Of a stretch of DNA of 64,000 bases, positions 1 to 9,373 are shown piece by piece. Each line of letters opens with the position of its first letter. Position 1 is the first letter of the stretch. The position numbers were made by a program, and so were the translations under genes. Source of the stretch: Robiginitomaculum sp. (lineage in GTDB: Bacteria > Pseudomonadota > Alphaproteobacteria > Caulobacterales > Maricaulaceae); the NCBI GenBank assembly GCA_030949705.1, contig JAUZSF010000015.1, positions 62,001 through 126,000 on the forward strand, read 5' to 3'. The notes under the pieces were generated by a model, which was not told the origin of the DNA, did not search any database, and saw nothing but the letters and a program-made list of their open reading frames with translations.

Positions 1-1
1 G

Positions 2-1186
2 TATGTATTCACCCGGCCGGGTGGAAAATTCGTATCGGGTAACCTTAGCGCCCTGCCCCGCGCCGTTCCCAAACCCGGCAGCAATCGGCGCTTTACCTAC
101 AAATTCTATAACCCGGACACCGGGGTCAAAGAGACCCACCGGGCACGGGGCAGCCTGATCCGCTTTCCCGGGGATTACATGCTGTTGGTGGCCCGCGATA
201 CCGAAGAGGAATCGGCCCTGATCAACCGCATATCCCGTGCCGTATGGATTGCCGCGGCGCTGGTGCTGGCCCTGGGGCTTATCTCCGGTGCCCTGATCAG
301 CCGCCGCTTTGCCGCCCGTCTGGACAGCCTGAACGATGTGGCGCGCGATGTTATGGCCGGGGATTTAAAACGCCGCGCGCCGCGCAATCACACCGGTGAT
401 GAGCTGGACGAGCTGGCCGCCAATCTGAATGCCATGCTGAGCCAAATTGAACAATTGATGGCGGCCACGCGCCATGCCGGGGATTCCATCGCCCATGACT
501 TGCGCTCGCCCCTGACCCGCATGCGCAACCGGCTGGAGGCGCAATTACGGGCCGGCGAAAACCTGAATGCCAAAGAAGCCGAAACCGCGCTGCACCGTAC
601 CCTGGATGATGCGGACGAGCTTCTGCAAACCTTTAATTCTGTACTCCGCATTGCCCGCCTTGAGGCCGGAGAACAACGCGAAAACTACAGCCGCATGGAC
701 CCGGCGCCACTGTTGCACGACATGGCGGAAATGTTTGAGCCAGTTGCCGAAGACACCGGCCTGGTGTTCGAATCCGAAATCGAAGAGGGGTTGTTCATAC
801 GCGCCGATCAGGGCCTGTTGGCCCAGGCCCTTTCCAACATCATTGACAATGCCCTGAAATACACCCCGGCGGGGGGCGCGGTGGTCCTGCGCCTGTGCAA
901 ATTACGCGATGGCCGGGTTTCCATTTCGGTTACCGATACCGGACCGGGGGTCCCCGAAAACAAGCGTGAAGCCATTTTCAAACGTTTTGTCCGCCTCGAA
1001 GAAAGCCGTACCCAGGCCGGCAGCGGTCTGGGCCTGGCCTTGGTTTCCGCCGTGGCCAAGGCCCATGGGGCCGAACTGGTCATCAGTGACGGGGCCGGCG
1101 TCGGCAAAGAAGGTGGTCCGGGTTTGCACATCGCCCTGATCTTCCCACCGGTGCGCGAACGCAAAACCAAGGCGACCGAGGCATAG
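2..1186 (+). CDS. Sensor histidine kinase, C-terminal part (5' end outside window)
   Basis: The frame is open from base 2, so this is the end of a longer gene. Visible parts in order are the end of a periplasmic region, one membrane segment (VWIAAALVLALGLISGAL), a HAMP linker, a HisKA dimerisation helix with the phospho-acceptor His in DSIAHDLRSPLTRMR, and an ATPase domain with N box (IIDNALKYTP), G1 (DTGPGVP), F box and G2 (GSGLGLAL). It is an inner-membrane kinase that autophosphorylates and passes phosphate to a response regulator. The regulator is probably upstream, outside the window, so the stimulus cannot be inferred. The ATG at 179 is internal, not the start. It is followed by glnE on the same strand after about 80 bases. 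Confidence 0.9.
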   Translation, partial: YVFTRPGGKFVSGNLSALPRAVPKPGSNRRFTYKFYNPDTGVKETHRARGSLIRFPGDYMLLVARDTEEESALINRISRAVWIAAALVLALGLISGALISRRFAARLDSLNDVARDVMAGDLKRRAPRNHTGDELDELAANLNAMLSQIEQLMAATRHAGDSIAHDLRSPLTRMRNRLEAQLRAGENLNAKEAETALHRTLDDADELLQTFNSVLRIARLEAGEQRENYSRMDPAPLLHDMAEMFEPVAEDTGLVFESEIEEGLFIRADQGLLAQALSNIIDNALKYTPAGGAVVLRLCKLRDGRVSISVTDTGPGVPENKREAIFKRFVRLEESRTQAGSGLGLALVSAVAKAHGAELVISDGAGVGKEGGPGLHIALIFPPVRERKTKATEA

Positions 1187-1267
1187 CGCAAAATTGCATC
1201 AAATGCATAAGTCCTGATCCTAATCTGTGACCTCCCCCTTTCCCCGCCCCTATTGTTCAGGCAATTT

Positions 1268-4021
1268 ATGGTGGTGAATCACCGACCATTCAGCACCCGG
1301 CTATCCGTCCCCTTTGCACATGTGTGTGATCTGGCGGCAAGACATGCGCCATATTTGCGCGAAAACATGAAACGCCGTGCGGCGACCATAAAGACACTGG
1401 AACACACCGCCCCCGAAACCCTGACCGCCCAGATTATCGAAACAACCCGCCTGGCCGCCCAGAACACCGCCCCTGAAACGCTGGACAAGGCCCTGCGGCT
1501 TGCCAAGGCCGATATACACCTGATCTGCGCGCTTTCTGATATTGGGGGCATTTGGTCACTGGAGGAAGTCACCGCCCAGCTCAGCGCCTTTGCCGATGCG
1601 GCCATGCAGGCCGCCTTGTGGGGGGCGGCCGCCCAGGAGCTGTCGGCGCGCGGCCAAATGCCGCCCCTGCGTGAAGAGGCGCAAACCGGCCCCCTGCCAG
1701 GGCTGTTTATCATTGCCATGGGCAAGTATGGCGCGGGCGAACTGAACTATTCTTCGGATGTGGATTTCACCATTTTTTTTGATCCTGCCAGTGCCAAAGA
1801 CTGGTTGGGCAAGGCCCCGGCGCGTCTTACCTCGCGGCTGGTGCGCCGTCTGGTACAAAGCATGGGGGCGGTGACCGAGGATGGCTATGTGTTTCGGACC
1901 GATATGCGCCTGCGCCCGGATCCGGGCTCGACCAACCCGGTGGTATCGACCCCCGGTGCCCTGATTTATTATGAAACCGTTGGCCAGAACTGGGAACGGG
2001 CCGCCCTGATCAAGGCACGCATTTGCGCAGGGGATTATGACGCCGGCAAAGCCTTTCTGGACGAATTATCCCCTTTTATATGGCGCCGCTCGCTGGATTT
2101 TGCCGCCATTGAAGACATTCATGCGATGAAGCGCCAGATCCATGTCTCGCTGGCGCAAAGCGGGTTCGAAGCCGCCGGCCATGATGTGAAACTGGGTCGG
2201 GGCGGTATTCGTGAAATCGAGTTTTTTACCCAGACACAGCAGTTGATTTTAGGGGGACGCGACCCAAGTTTGCGCAAGCCGCAAACCTGTGCCGCGCTGG
2301 ATGCCCTGGCACTGGCCGGACATATCAGCCCCGAGACCGCCGCCCAGTTGAAACAACATTATCGTCTTTTGCGCCGGGCCGAACACGGGGCGCAAATGCT
2401 GAATGATCAGCAAACCCACACCCTGCCGGAAGACCCGCAAAAGCGCGCCGCCATTGCCGCGCTGATCGGCTATCCATCGCTTGCCGATTTTGATGTGCAC
2501 ATGCAGGACATTTTCAAACAGGTCCATACCCGTTATTCCGCCCTTTTTCCCCAGAGCGAGCCATTATCCGCCTCCAGCGGCAGTCTGGTCTTTACCGGCG
2601 TTGAGGATGACCCGGCAACCCTGGCCACCTTGCAAGAAAAGGGTTTCCAAGACCCTCACATATTTTTGGAGCGCATGCGCATCTGGCATGGCGGCCAGAT
2701 CCGCGCCACCCGGTCTGACCGGGCCAGGACTTTGTTGACCCGCCTTGGCCCCGAACTGGTCAGGGCCTTGGCCAATACCGGCGATCCGGACCATGCCTTT
2801 GCCGTTTTCACCCGGTTTTTTGAGAATTTGAATGGCGGCGTACAGCCTTTGTCGCTTTTTTGTAACCGCCCGGCGCTTTTGGATTTGCTGGTCTCGCTGC
2901 TCAACACCGCGCCTCGGCTGGCGGCATCCTTTTCCAATCGGGTCAGCATTCTGGATGCCATGCTGGATCCCGGGTTTTCCACCCCCTTGCGTGATGACCC
3001 ACAGGCCAGTGCAGAACGCCTGAGGGCAACAGCGGCAGAAAACCCAGACTATGAAGCCCTGTTGAATGCAACGCGGCGTACCGCGCTGGAGGAGCGTCTG
3101 CGCATTGGCGTGCAAGTCCTCACCGGCAAGGCCAGCACAGACGAAGCCGCCGCCAGCTATAGCGCCCTGGCCGATGCGGCCATCAATACACTGGCCAGAG
3201 CCTGCGAAACACAAATGCAAGAACGCTTTGGCCCGCCGCCGGGCGCATGGGTGATATTGGGTATGGGGTCACTGGGTGCCCGGCAAATGGGCGAAGGCTC
3301 GGATCTGGATATTTTTACGCTCTACCAGACAGATGAAGACACCAATGCGGCCGCCCCGGGTCGTTATTTTTCGCGTTTTACCCAACGCCTGATCAGTGCA
3401 TTGAGCGCGCAAACTCCCGAAGGGGCGCTGTATGCCATCGACATGAAACTACGCCCCTCGGGCAAGGCCGGCCCCGTGGCCGTCAGCTGGCCCGCCTATA
3501 CCGCCTATTATCAGGACAAGGCCTGGACCTGGGAAATTCTGGCGCTGGGGCGCGCCCGGGTCATTGCCGCCTCGTCAAAGGATTTTGGCGATACCGTCAC
3601 CGACCATATCGCGCAAATTCTGGCCCGTAGGCGTGATCTAAAACCAATGGCCCGCGATGTTGCCAAAATGATCGAACGCCTGCGCGATGAGTTTGCGCAG
3701 GCCTCTTTGTGGGATTTGAAACATACCCGCGGCGGCTTGATTGAAGCCGATCTGCTATATCAATATGGACAATTAGCCGGGCACCGGACGGTTGATCGAA
3801 CCGCCCTTAAGGGTCTGCAAGATGCCCATGCCCTGCAATTGGGCGTATTGCACCTGTTACGCCTTTGCCTGCCGGGCCCGGAAACCATGCCGCCATTTCC
3901 CCACCCCGTGCAAACCCTGTTGGCAAAACGGGCCGGGGTGCCTGATTTTGAAGCCTTGGAAGCGGCCCTGGCAAAGGCCCAGAAAGAGGTGTCCCATATT
4001 GCTGAACAAATTTTAATGTAA
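1268..4021 (+). CDS. glnE: Bifunctional glutamine synthetase adenylyltransferase/adenylyl-removing enzyme
   Basis: GlnE adds AMP to and removes it from glutamine synthetase, tuning GS activity to nitrogen supply under the control of PII (GlnB). The protein has the family's duplicated nucleotidyltransferase architecture. The N-terminal (deadenylylase) half carries MGKYGAGELNYSSDVDFT and the C-terminal (adenylyltransferase) half carries LGMGSLGARQMGEGSDLD, both with the G-x-x-x-G...SD-x-D signature. At 917 residues it is close to the usual length of about 950. I prefer the ATG at 1268, with AGG six bases upstream; an in-frame TTG at 1253 is an alternative. Its partners glnB and glnA lie at the far end of the window. 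Confidence 0.96.
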   Translation: MVVNHRPFSTRLSVPFAHVCDLAARHAPYLRENMKRRAATIKTLEHTAPETLTAQIIETTRLAAQNTAPETLDKALRLAKADIHLICALSDIGGIWSLEEVTAQLSAFADAAMQAALWGAAAQELSARGQMPPLREEAQTGPLPGLFIIAMGKYGAGELNYSSDVDFTIFFDPASAKDWLGKAPARLTSRLVRRLVQSMGAVTEDGYVFRTDMRLRPDPGSTNPVVSTPGALIYYETVGQNWERAALIKARICAGDYDAGKAFLDELSPFIWRRSLDFAAIEDIHAMKRQIHVSLAQSGFEAAGHDVKLGRGGIREIEFFTQTQQLILGGRDPSLRKPQTCAALDALALAGHISPETAAQLKQHYRLLRRAEHGAQMLNDQQTHTLPEDPQKRAAIAALIGYPSLADFDVHMQDIFKQVHTRYSALFPQSEPLSASSGSLVFTGVEDDPATLATLQEKGFQDPHIFLERMRIWHGGQIRATRSDRARTLLTRLGPELVRALANTGDPDHAFAVFTRFFENLNGGVQPLSLFCNRPALLDLLVSLLNTAPRLAASFSNRVSILDAMLDPGFSTPLRDDPQASAERLRATAAENPDYEALLNATRRTALEERLRIGVQVLTGKASTDEAAASYSALADAAINTLARACETQMQERFGPPPGAWVILGMGSLGARQMGEGSDLDIFTLYQTDEDTNAAAPGRYFSRFTQRLISALSAQTPEGALYAIDMKLRPSGKAGPVAVSWPAYTAYYQDKAWTWEILALGRARVIAASSKDFGDTVTDHIAQILARRRDLKPMARDVAKMIERLRDEFAQASLWDLKHTRGGLIEADLLYQYGQLAGHRTVDRTALKGLQDAHALQLGVLHLLRLCLPGPETMPPFPHPVQTLLAKRAGVPDFEALEAALAKAQKEVSHIAEQILM

Positions 4022-4093
4022 GGTGGCGACGGCTTTGGGCGATCCAGGCGTTTGATCTGATGCTGGGTACGGCACAACCTAAGGAACAGAACC

Positions 4094-4813
4094 ATGAAAC
4101 GCATATTATTGACAGCCCTGATGACGACGGCACTGGCCGGCACCAGTGCGTTGGCAAGCCCTAATCATTCCACAGCGCCAAAAGGCCCCATGGGCCCCCA
4201 TGGTGGCCCGCAGGTCATGTTTGATCTTATGGACACCAATAAGGATGGGGTCGTTACACAGGACGAAGCGGCCGCGCATCGCGCCAAAATATTTGATAAG
4301 CTGGACCGCAATGATGACGGTTACCTGGAAAATGCTGAAGAACGTCTTGGCCGGTTCAAGCGCCATGCGCGCAAGAAAATACATCGCGCCGAACGCAAAG
4401 CCGACCGTCAACTGGCACTGGACACCAACAAGGATGGCAAAGTCTCTCTGAAAGAATTCGAGGCCAAATCCTCGCCCCTGTTTGAAAAACTGGACCGCAA
4501 TGGCGATGGCACCATCACCCCCCAGGAACATAAAGCGGCCAAACGGGAAATGTTTGCGCGCCTGGACGTCAATGGTGATGGCTTCCTGAGCGCAGAAGAC
4601 AAAATGCTCAGCCACGAAAAGAAACGTCACACAATGCAATACGGTCTTGCCCCCCTGGATACGGACAAGGACGGGCGCATTTCCCGTGATGAATTTGTCA
4701 AAACCAATTCACCAATGTTCATGCGTTTTGATCAAAATGGCGATGGCAAAATCACCCGCGAAGAAATTGAAAATGCCCCGCCGCCCCCCATGGGAATCCC
4801 GGGCAGACCATAA
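4094..4813 (+). CDS. Secreted multi-EF-hand calcium-binding protein
   Basis: A 239-residue protein with a clear signal peptide (MKRILLTALMTTALAGTSALA), so probably periplasmic. It holds seven canonical 12-residue EF-hand loops, starting near residues 47, 71, 110, 134, 158, 189 and 213. All follow the D-x-[ND]-x-[DN]-G pattern (for example DTNKDGVVTQDE and DQNGDGKITREE), so all look able to bind calcium. AAGGAA lies just ahead of the ATG. It sits directly upstream of an ECF sigma factor/anti-sigma/CpxP-like set on the same strand, which suggests it is part of, or a target of, a metal- or envelope-responsive regulon. That link is inference. Confidence 0.88.
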   Translation: MKRILLTALMTTALAGTSALASPNHSTAPKGPMGPHGGPQVMFDLMDTNKDGVVTQDEAAAHRAKIFDKLDRNDDGYLENAEERLGRFKRHARKKIHRAERKADRQLALDTNKDGKVSLKEFEAKSSPLFEKLDRNGDGTITPQEHKAAKREMFARLDVNGDGFLSAEDKMLSHEKKRHTMQYGLAPLDTDKDGRISRDEFVKTNSPMFMRFDQNGDGKITREEIENAPPPPMGIPGRP

Positions 4814-4903
4814 TATAATCGCCGGGCCGTGCAGTCATTTTTGCCGCGGCCCGGTTATCCATCATGGGAACATGCGAGCATACCCGCCCAACAGGGAGCA
4901 CCA

Positions 4904-5497
4904 ATGCGCAAACATACCGGGCAGGACAAACACCGGGGAGACAAGGATCCGGACACCGCCTTGGTGCAGCGCATTGCCAATGGTGACCAGGCGGCGGCAT
5001 CTGAGCTGGTCAGCCGTCATTTGTCAAAAATGGTATCGCTGGCGCGGCATATGCTCGGCGATGCGGTTGAGGCAGAAGACGTCGCCCAGGAGGTGTTTAT
5101 GAAAGTCTGGCAAAGCGCCCATAAATGGCAACCGGGCAAGGCCAAGTTTGAAACCTGGATGCACCGGGTGGCCATTAATGCCTGTTACGACCGATTACGC
5201 CGACGCCGGGAGATCTATACTGACCAGATCCCGGATCGGGTTGATGAAGATACCCCCGGCGCCGATCAGATGATTATCGAGGCCGAGCTCGGCCAACAGG
5301 TTGAAGATGCCATGATGCGTTTACCCGTACGCCAGCGTGCCGCGCTGAGCCTGTGTCATTTGCGGGAAATGAGCAATAAAGACGCGGCACGGGCGCTGGA
5401 AATCAGTGTGGAAGCCCTGGAGTCGCTGCTGGCCCGGGGCCGCAGAGGATTACGCAAACACCTGGCCGCTCATGCGACCACTATGTTGGAAAGGTGA
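4904..5497 (+). CDS. ECF-family RNA polymerase sigma factor
   Basis: This is a 197-residue sigma-70 family factor with region 2 (DAVEAEDVAQEVFMKVW, then WMHRVAINACYDRLRRRR) and region 4 (LPVRQRAALSLCHLREMS followed by a helix-turn-helix). It lacks regions 1 and 3, as ECF sigmas do. The ATG at 4904 is chosen because AGGGAG lies five bases upstream; the frame stays open further upstream to 4829. Its stop overlaps the GTG start of the next gene (GTGA), so the two are translationally coupled. The following membrane protein is therefore its likely anti-sigma. Exact ECF group and target promoters cannot be told from here. Confidence 0.92.
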   Translation: MRKHTGQDKHRGDKDPDTALVQRIANGDQAAASELVSRHLSKMVSLARHMLGDAVEAEDVAQEVFMKVWQSAHKWQPGKAKFETWMHRVAINACYDRLRRRREIYTDQIPDRVDEDTPGADQMIIEAELGQQVEDAMMRLPVRQRAALSLCHLREMSNKDAARALEISVEALESLLARGRRGLRKHLAAHATTMLER

Positions 5498-5988
5498 GTA
5501 AAGACATGCCTTTAACCATGACAAAAAAGCAATTTTTGCATTTTTGCCAAACCTATGGCAGTGCCCTACAGCGCTGGCCAGAGGATGTGCGAGCCAGCGC
5601 ACATGAATTCATGCAAACCCATCCGGATCTGGCCAGGCCAATGCTGGAAGCGGAAAAAGATGTGGATAGCGCCCTGGCCAAAGCGCCCCGACAAGAGGTA
5701 CGCCCGGCACTGTCAGCACAAATCCTGCAATCCTTCCGGGCCGAGACGCAAAGTCAGACGGTCAATACGGCCCCGCCGCGCCACGGATCGCTGTTCAATC
5801 TCTTATGGCCACAAAACCACGGTTTACCGGCCTGGGGCATGGCATTGGCCCTGATATTGGTATTTGGCTTTGTCGGCGGCTATACCGGCTATGCCTATAC
5901 ATTGAACCGCACCAGTGCGACCGACGTGCTGAGCACCGCCTTTGGCAATGATGGCGATTCCCTCTTTGGGGAGGAGAACACGACATGA
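5494..5988 (+). CDS. Single-pass membrane protein, probable anti-sigma factor
   Basis: 164 residues starting at GTG inside the GTGA overlap with the sigma gene. The N-terminal ~100 residues are soluble and helical. A single membrane segment follows (AWGMALALILVFGFVGGYTGYA), then a short periplasmic tail. I see no zinc-binding HxxxCxxC motif, so it is not an obvious ZAS-type anti-sigma. The assignment rests on position (sigma immediately upstream, periplasmic sensor immediately downstream), topology and size, not on a recognised domain. It ends in an ATGA overlap with the next gene. Confidence 0.65.
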   Translation: MSKDMPLTMTKKQFLHFCQTYGSALQRWPEDVRASAHEFMQTHPDLARPMLEAEKDVDSALAKAPRQEVRPALSAQILQSFRAETQSQTVNTAPPRHGSLFNLLWPQNHGLPAWGMALALILVFGFVGGYTGYAYTLNRTSATDVLSTAFGNDGDSLFGEENTT

Positions 5989-6509
5989 ATCTATCGAAGA
6001 ATGCTTTGGCTCTGGCGCTGTTGGTATCCATTGCAATCAATCTACTCATCCTGGGGGCCGCCGGGGGCATGGCCGTGGCCGGTTGGCGCCACCAGACCCC
6101 GCCCCCCCCAATGGCCCGGCCCACCATGCCGCAAAGTTTCAAGTTTAATCCAAAGCAATTTGTCCGGGCTTTGCCAAAGGCTGAACGGCAAAAAGCCATT
6201 CAGATTTTAAAAAAGGCCGCCGGCAAACATCGAAGAATTTCCCACAACATCAGAAAAACCAATCGGGAGCTGGCCGTGCTGCTTTCGGCAGAAACGCTGG
6301 ATAATGCTAAAATTGAAGAGACCTTCAAACGCCTCAGAATTTTGGATGCAGAGGCGCAAAAGCTGGGGCAGACCATCATCCTGAAAATCTTGCAAGACCT
6401 GGATCCACAAACCCGCAACCGGGTAATCCGGGCCGCCAGTATTCACCCGCCCATGCCCCCCGCCGGTCAGAGAAACAAGCAAAGACGCCGCCCACCCCCG
6501 CCCCACTAA
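5985..6509 (+). CDS. CpxP/heavy-metal-sensor-like periplasmic protein
   Basis: 174 residues with an N-terminal membrane anchor or signal (NALALALLVSIAINLLILGAAGGMAVAG). A helical periplasmic domain follows, with the long-helix, LTxxQ-like character of the periplasmic heavy-metal sensor/CpxP group (FVRALPKAERQKAIQILKK and the later helical pair). The tail is rich in Pro and Arg. Such proteins usually sense metal or misfolded protein and act on an anti-sigma or kinase. Here the gene is the last of the EF-hand, sigma, anti-sigma set, coupled by ATGA. The family call is by composition and context, so it is moderate. Only 12 bases separate its stop from the convergent PleC-like kinase gene. Confidence 0.65.
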   Translation: MNLSKNALALALLVSIAINLLILGAAGGMAVAGWRHQTPPPPMARPTMPQSFKFNPKQFVRALPKAERQKAIQILKKAAGKHRRISHNIRKTNRELAVLLSAETLDNAKIEETFKRLRILDAEAQKLGQTIILKILQDLDPQTRNRVIRAASIHPPMPPAGQRNKQRRRPPPPH

Positions 6510-6521
6510 GCGGGTTATTCA

Positions 6522-9221
6522 TCAGGCAGCGCTTTCGTTTACATCACCATTATTACCAGCCTCTTCGTCGGTTTCCGAAGAAATCGACCAGATCGAGGCG
6601 GCTTCGCCCTCGTTTTTCTTGGGCACGGGCGGCAACCAGACCGAAACCTTGGTGCCTACGCCAAGCTCGCTGGTCAGGACAAATTCGCCGCCATGCAGCT
6701 TTACCAGCGACTGGGAAAGCGCCAGGCCAAGACCAGATCCCTTATGGCTTTTGGAATGCTGGCTTTCCACCTGTACAAAGGGTTTACAGATCAGCGGCAC
6801 ATGTTCTTCGGGAATGCCAATGCCGGTATCGATCACATCAATACGGACACCACCGCGCTCTTCAGATGCCTTGATGGTGACAGAACCACCTTCGGGCGTG
6901 AATTTAATGGCATTGGAAGTCAGATTGATCAGAACCTGTTTGATGGCCCGGGGGTCCACTTCAATTTCGGGCAGATCACCAATGTCGGTTTCCAGCTGCA
7001 GGCCACTTTCCACCGCACGACCACGAACAATGCGCACACATTGTTCAATAAGTTCATCAGGATAGACCTTCTCGGTCTGCAAGGACAACTTGCCAGCCTC
7101 GATCTTGGACATATCCAGAATATCGTTGATCAGGGTCAGAAGGTGCTGGCCACTGCCCAGAATATCGCTGACATATTCGGCATACCGGGGATCGCCCAGC
7201 GGGCCATACATCTCGTTTTGCATGATTTCCGAAAAGCCATTAATGGCATTTAGCGGCGTACGCAGTTCATGCGACATATTAGCCAAGAATTCACTCTTGG
7301 AGCGATTGGCCTCGATGGCACGAATTTTTTCCTGTTGATAGCTTTCCGCCAGTTCGGAAATCCGTTTTTTGCTGAGTTCCAGATCTTTTACGCTTTTGCG
7401 CAAATCCTTTTCCTTGCGCAAGAGCAGCTTTTCCTGAACTTTCAGCGCGGTAATATCGGTGCCGATACTGACCAGGCCACCATCGCGGGTCGAACGCTCG
7501 GACAGGTGAACCCAGCGCCCATCGGCCAGTTCCAGCTCTATGGCATTTTCACCGGTGCCTTCATGCACCGCCTTGATAGCCGGATCGGCGGCGCGTTCCA
7601 GCACATCATAAGGGGTGCCGGGGCGCAATAATGAGGTTTCCAGCTGAAAGAACTCTCTGAATTTGCTGTTACACATCACCAGACGTCGCTTTACATCCCA
7701 GACAGCAAACGATTCTGACATGGATTCCAACGCAGCGCGCAATCTGATTTCGGCGGCATTCAGGCGGGCCTGGGCCCCCTTTTGCTGGGTAACATCAATG
7801 GCAACCCCAACGATCCGCCCGGACGCCATGGTATTGCCCGAGCGCCAGGGGCGCCCCCGCGCATGAAGCCAGATCGCCAAATGGGCGGCCCGAAAGACGA
7901 CATCCACTTCACCAACGTCCGGCGCAGCCTCCATGGCCGCCAACAGTTTTTGCCGGTCATCCACATGCACCAGTTTCAGGAACTCGGAAACCGGCACGGT
8001 TTTGCCGTTGGGCCAGCTGAATATACGGGCCAGTGAATCGGTCACAAAGACCTGTTTGGTGGAAAGATCCCAATCCCATACGCCACCACTGGCCCCTTCA
8101 ATGGCCAGCCGGAAGCGTTTTTCGCTATCGGCCAGCGCCTGACGAGCCACCTTCAACGTATCCATCTGTACCAGTAAAATAACGCACAACACCGTGGCCA
8201 CCAACAAGGGAGCCACCGTCATCAAAACAAAAAACGTCAGTGTCCGCTTCCAGGCCGCGGTGTTGAGGCTAAGAGGCTTGACCCGATAAAGGCTCAACAT
8301 GCCGCCAAACAGACTGGAAGCCCCAACCACATACCGTGTGTTTTCCTCGTCCTTCAGCTGAAAACCGCTAATTACCCGTTTTGAACCAGTTGCGGTGACA
8401 TTGCCCGTTTCCGTGCGGATACGCGCCAGCAAGGCTGCCGGTAAATTCTGTGTGCTGGCGAAAACCACCTGGCCGGTACGGTCTACCAGAACACTTTGTG
8501 TTCCATTGACCGATGCCGGCGGGATCAGCGCCTCATTTTTGATTTCAACCGCCAGTAATGAAACCGTATCTCCCGTTTTAACGGCATCCAGAACATAAAT
8601 GATCGGCCCGGCCAAACCATCACGCACCCAAAACTGCGCCTGTGTTCCCTGCATTGCCCGGGGGGGCAATGCCGACCAAAGGGTATCTGGCTGGCTGGCC
8701 TCTCCCTTGCTAATCAGAAGAGACCCTTTGGGCGTAAACAACAGCGCCGCCTTGACGGTAGGTTTTTGGCTAAGATCGCTCAGCAATGTATCGGCCAGAG
8801 CACGCCATTGCCGGGCATTGGTATTTTCAAGGGCCAAGCCGGCGGCCTGAGTAAAGCTTTCAACATCGGTAAGCTTTGTCCGCATTTGTTCGGCCATGGT
8901 GGTAGCGGAAAAGGCCTGTGCCAACACAGCATCGGCCAATGCGTCGCGGCGTTCCTGCAGCAATTTCATCCCGATCACCAGGATGAAGGCGACCACAAAA
9001 AAGACCACAATACCAATGGCCAGGCGCGCTTCGGCACTGGTGTTATGCAGGGTATCTTCGGGGTCGGCTATAGGGGCGGTTTTGTTCCCGGCCCTATGGG
9101 AGCGGCACTTTGCCGATGGCGACACCACCCGGCCACCAGCAACACCGGAAAACTGCCCGCCATGGCGGGCAGTGCCAGGTAGTGATGGTGCCATCTTGGC
9201 ATTTGTATATGGCTTGGCCAT
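6522..9221 (-). CDS. PleC-like PAS-domain membrane sensor histidine kinase
   Basis: 899 residues. In order: cytoplasmic N-terminus, membrane segment at about 65-88, a ~240-residue periplasmic domain, a second membrane segment at about 327-353, two PAS domains (about 364-481 and 486-594), a coiled coil, a HisKA domain with the phospho-His near 651 (ANMSHELRTPLNAINGFSEI), and an ATPase domain with NAIKFTPEGG, DTGIGIP and GSGLGLAL. The stretch around the phospho-His (EMYGPLGDPRY, then SGQHLLTLINDILDMSKIEAG) is very close to Caulobacter PleC, the polar kinase/phosphatase for DivK and PleD. I keep the symbol blank because orthology is untested. The ATG at 9221 has a G-rich stretch upstream; the frame stays open to a TTG at 9308. 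Confidence 0.85.
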   Translation of the reverse strand: MAKPYTNAKMAPSLPGTARHGGQFSGVAGGRVVSPSAKCRSHRAGNKTAPIADPEDTLHNTSAEARLAIGIVVFFVVAFILVIGMKLLQERRDALADAVLAQAFSATTMAEQMRTKLTDVESFTQAAGLALENTNARQWRALADTLLSDLSQKPTVKAALLFTPKGSLLISKGEASQPDTLWSALPPRAMQGTQAQFWVRDGLAGPIIYVLDAVKTGDTVSLLAVEIKNEALIPPASVNGTQSVLVDRTGQVVFASTQNLPAALLARIRTETGNVTATGSKRVISGFQLKDEENTRYVVGASSLFGGMLSLYRVKPLSLNTAAWKRTLTFFVLMTVAPLLVATVLCVILLVQMDTLKVARQALADSEKRFRLAIEGASGGVWDWDLSTKQVFVTDSLARIFSWPNGKTVPVSEFLKLVHVDDRQKLLAAMEAAPDVGEVDVVFRAAHLAIWLHARGRPWRSGNTMASGRIVGVAIDVTQQKGAQARLNAAEIRLRAALESMSESFAVWDVKRRLVMCNSKFREFFQLETSLLRPGTPYDVLERAADPAIKAVHEGTGENAIELELADGRWVHLSERSTRDGGLVSIGTDITALKVQEKLLLRKEKDLRKSVKDLELSKKRISELAESYQQEKIRAIEANRSKSEFLANMSHELRTPLNAINGFSEIMQNEMYGPLGDPRYAEYVSDILGSGQHLLTLINDILDMSKIEAGKLSLQTEKVYPDELIEQCVRIVRGRAVESGLQLETDIGDLPEIEVDPRAIKQVLINLTSNAIKFTPEGGSVTIKASEERGGVRIDVIDTGIGIPEEHVPLICKPFVQVESQHSKSHKGSGLGLALSQSLVKLHGGEFVLTSELGVGTKVSVWLPPVPKKNEGEAASIWSISSETDEEAGNNGDVNESAA

Positions 9222-9373
9222 AACCCCGCCCTTCGGTGATTCGCCTAAGAGGAGAAGATAATCTTTCGGAGTCAATGCTGTCGAGACCAAAAGCGCGAAC
9301 ACGTACAAGCATAAGGCGTTTAATCAGCACGAAACAGCCCTTTACGTATGAATGCTAGAATTCGGATCTGTGG

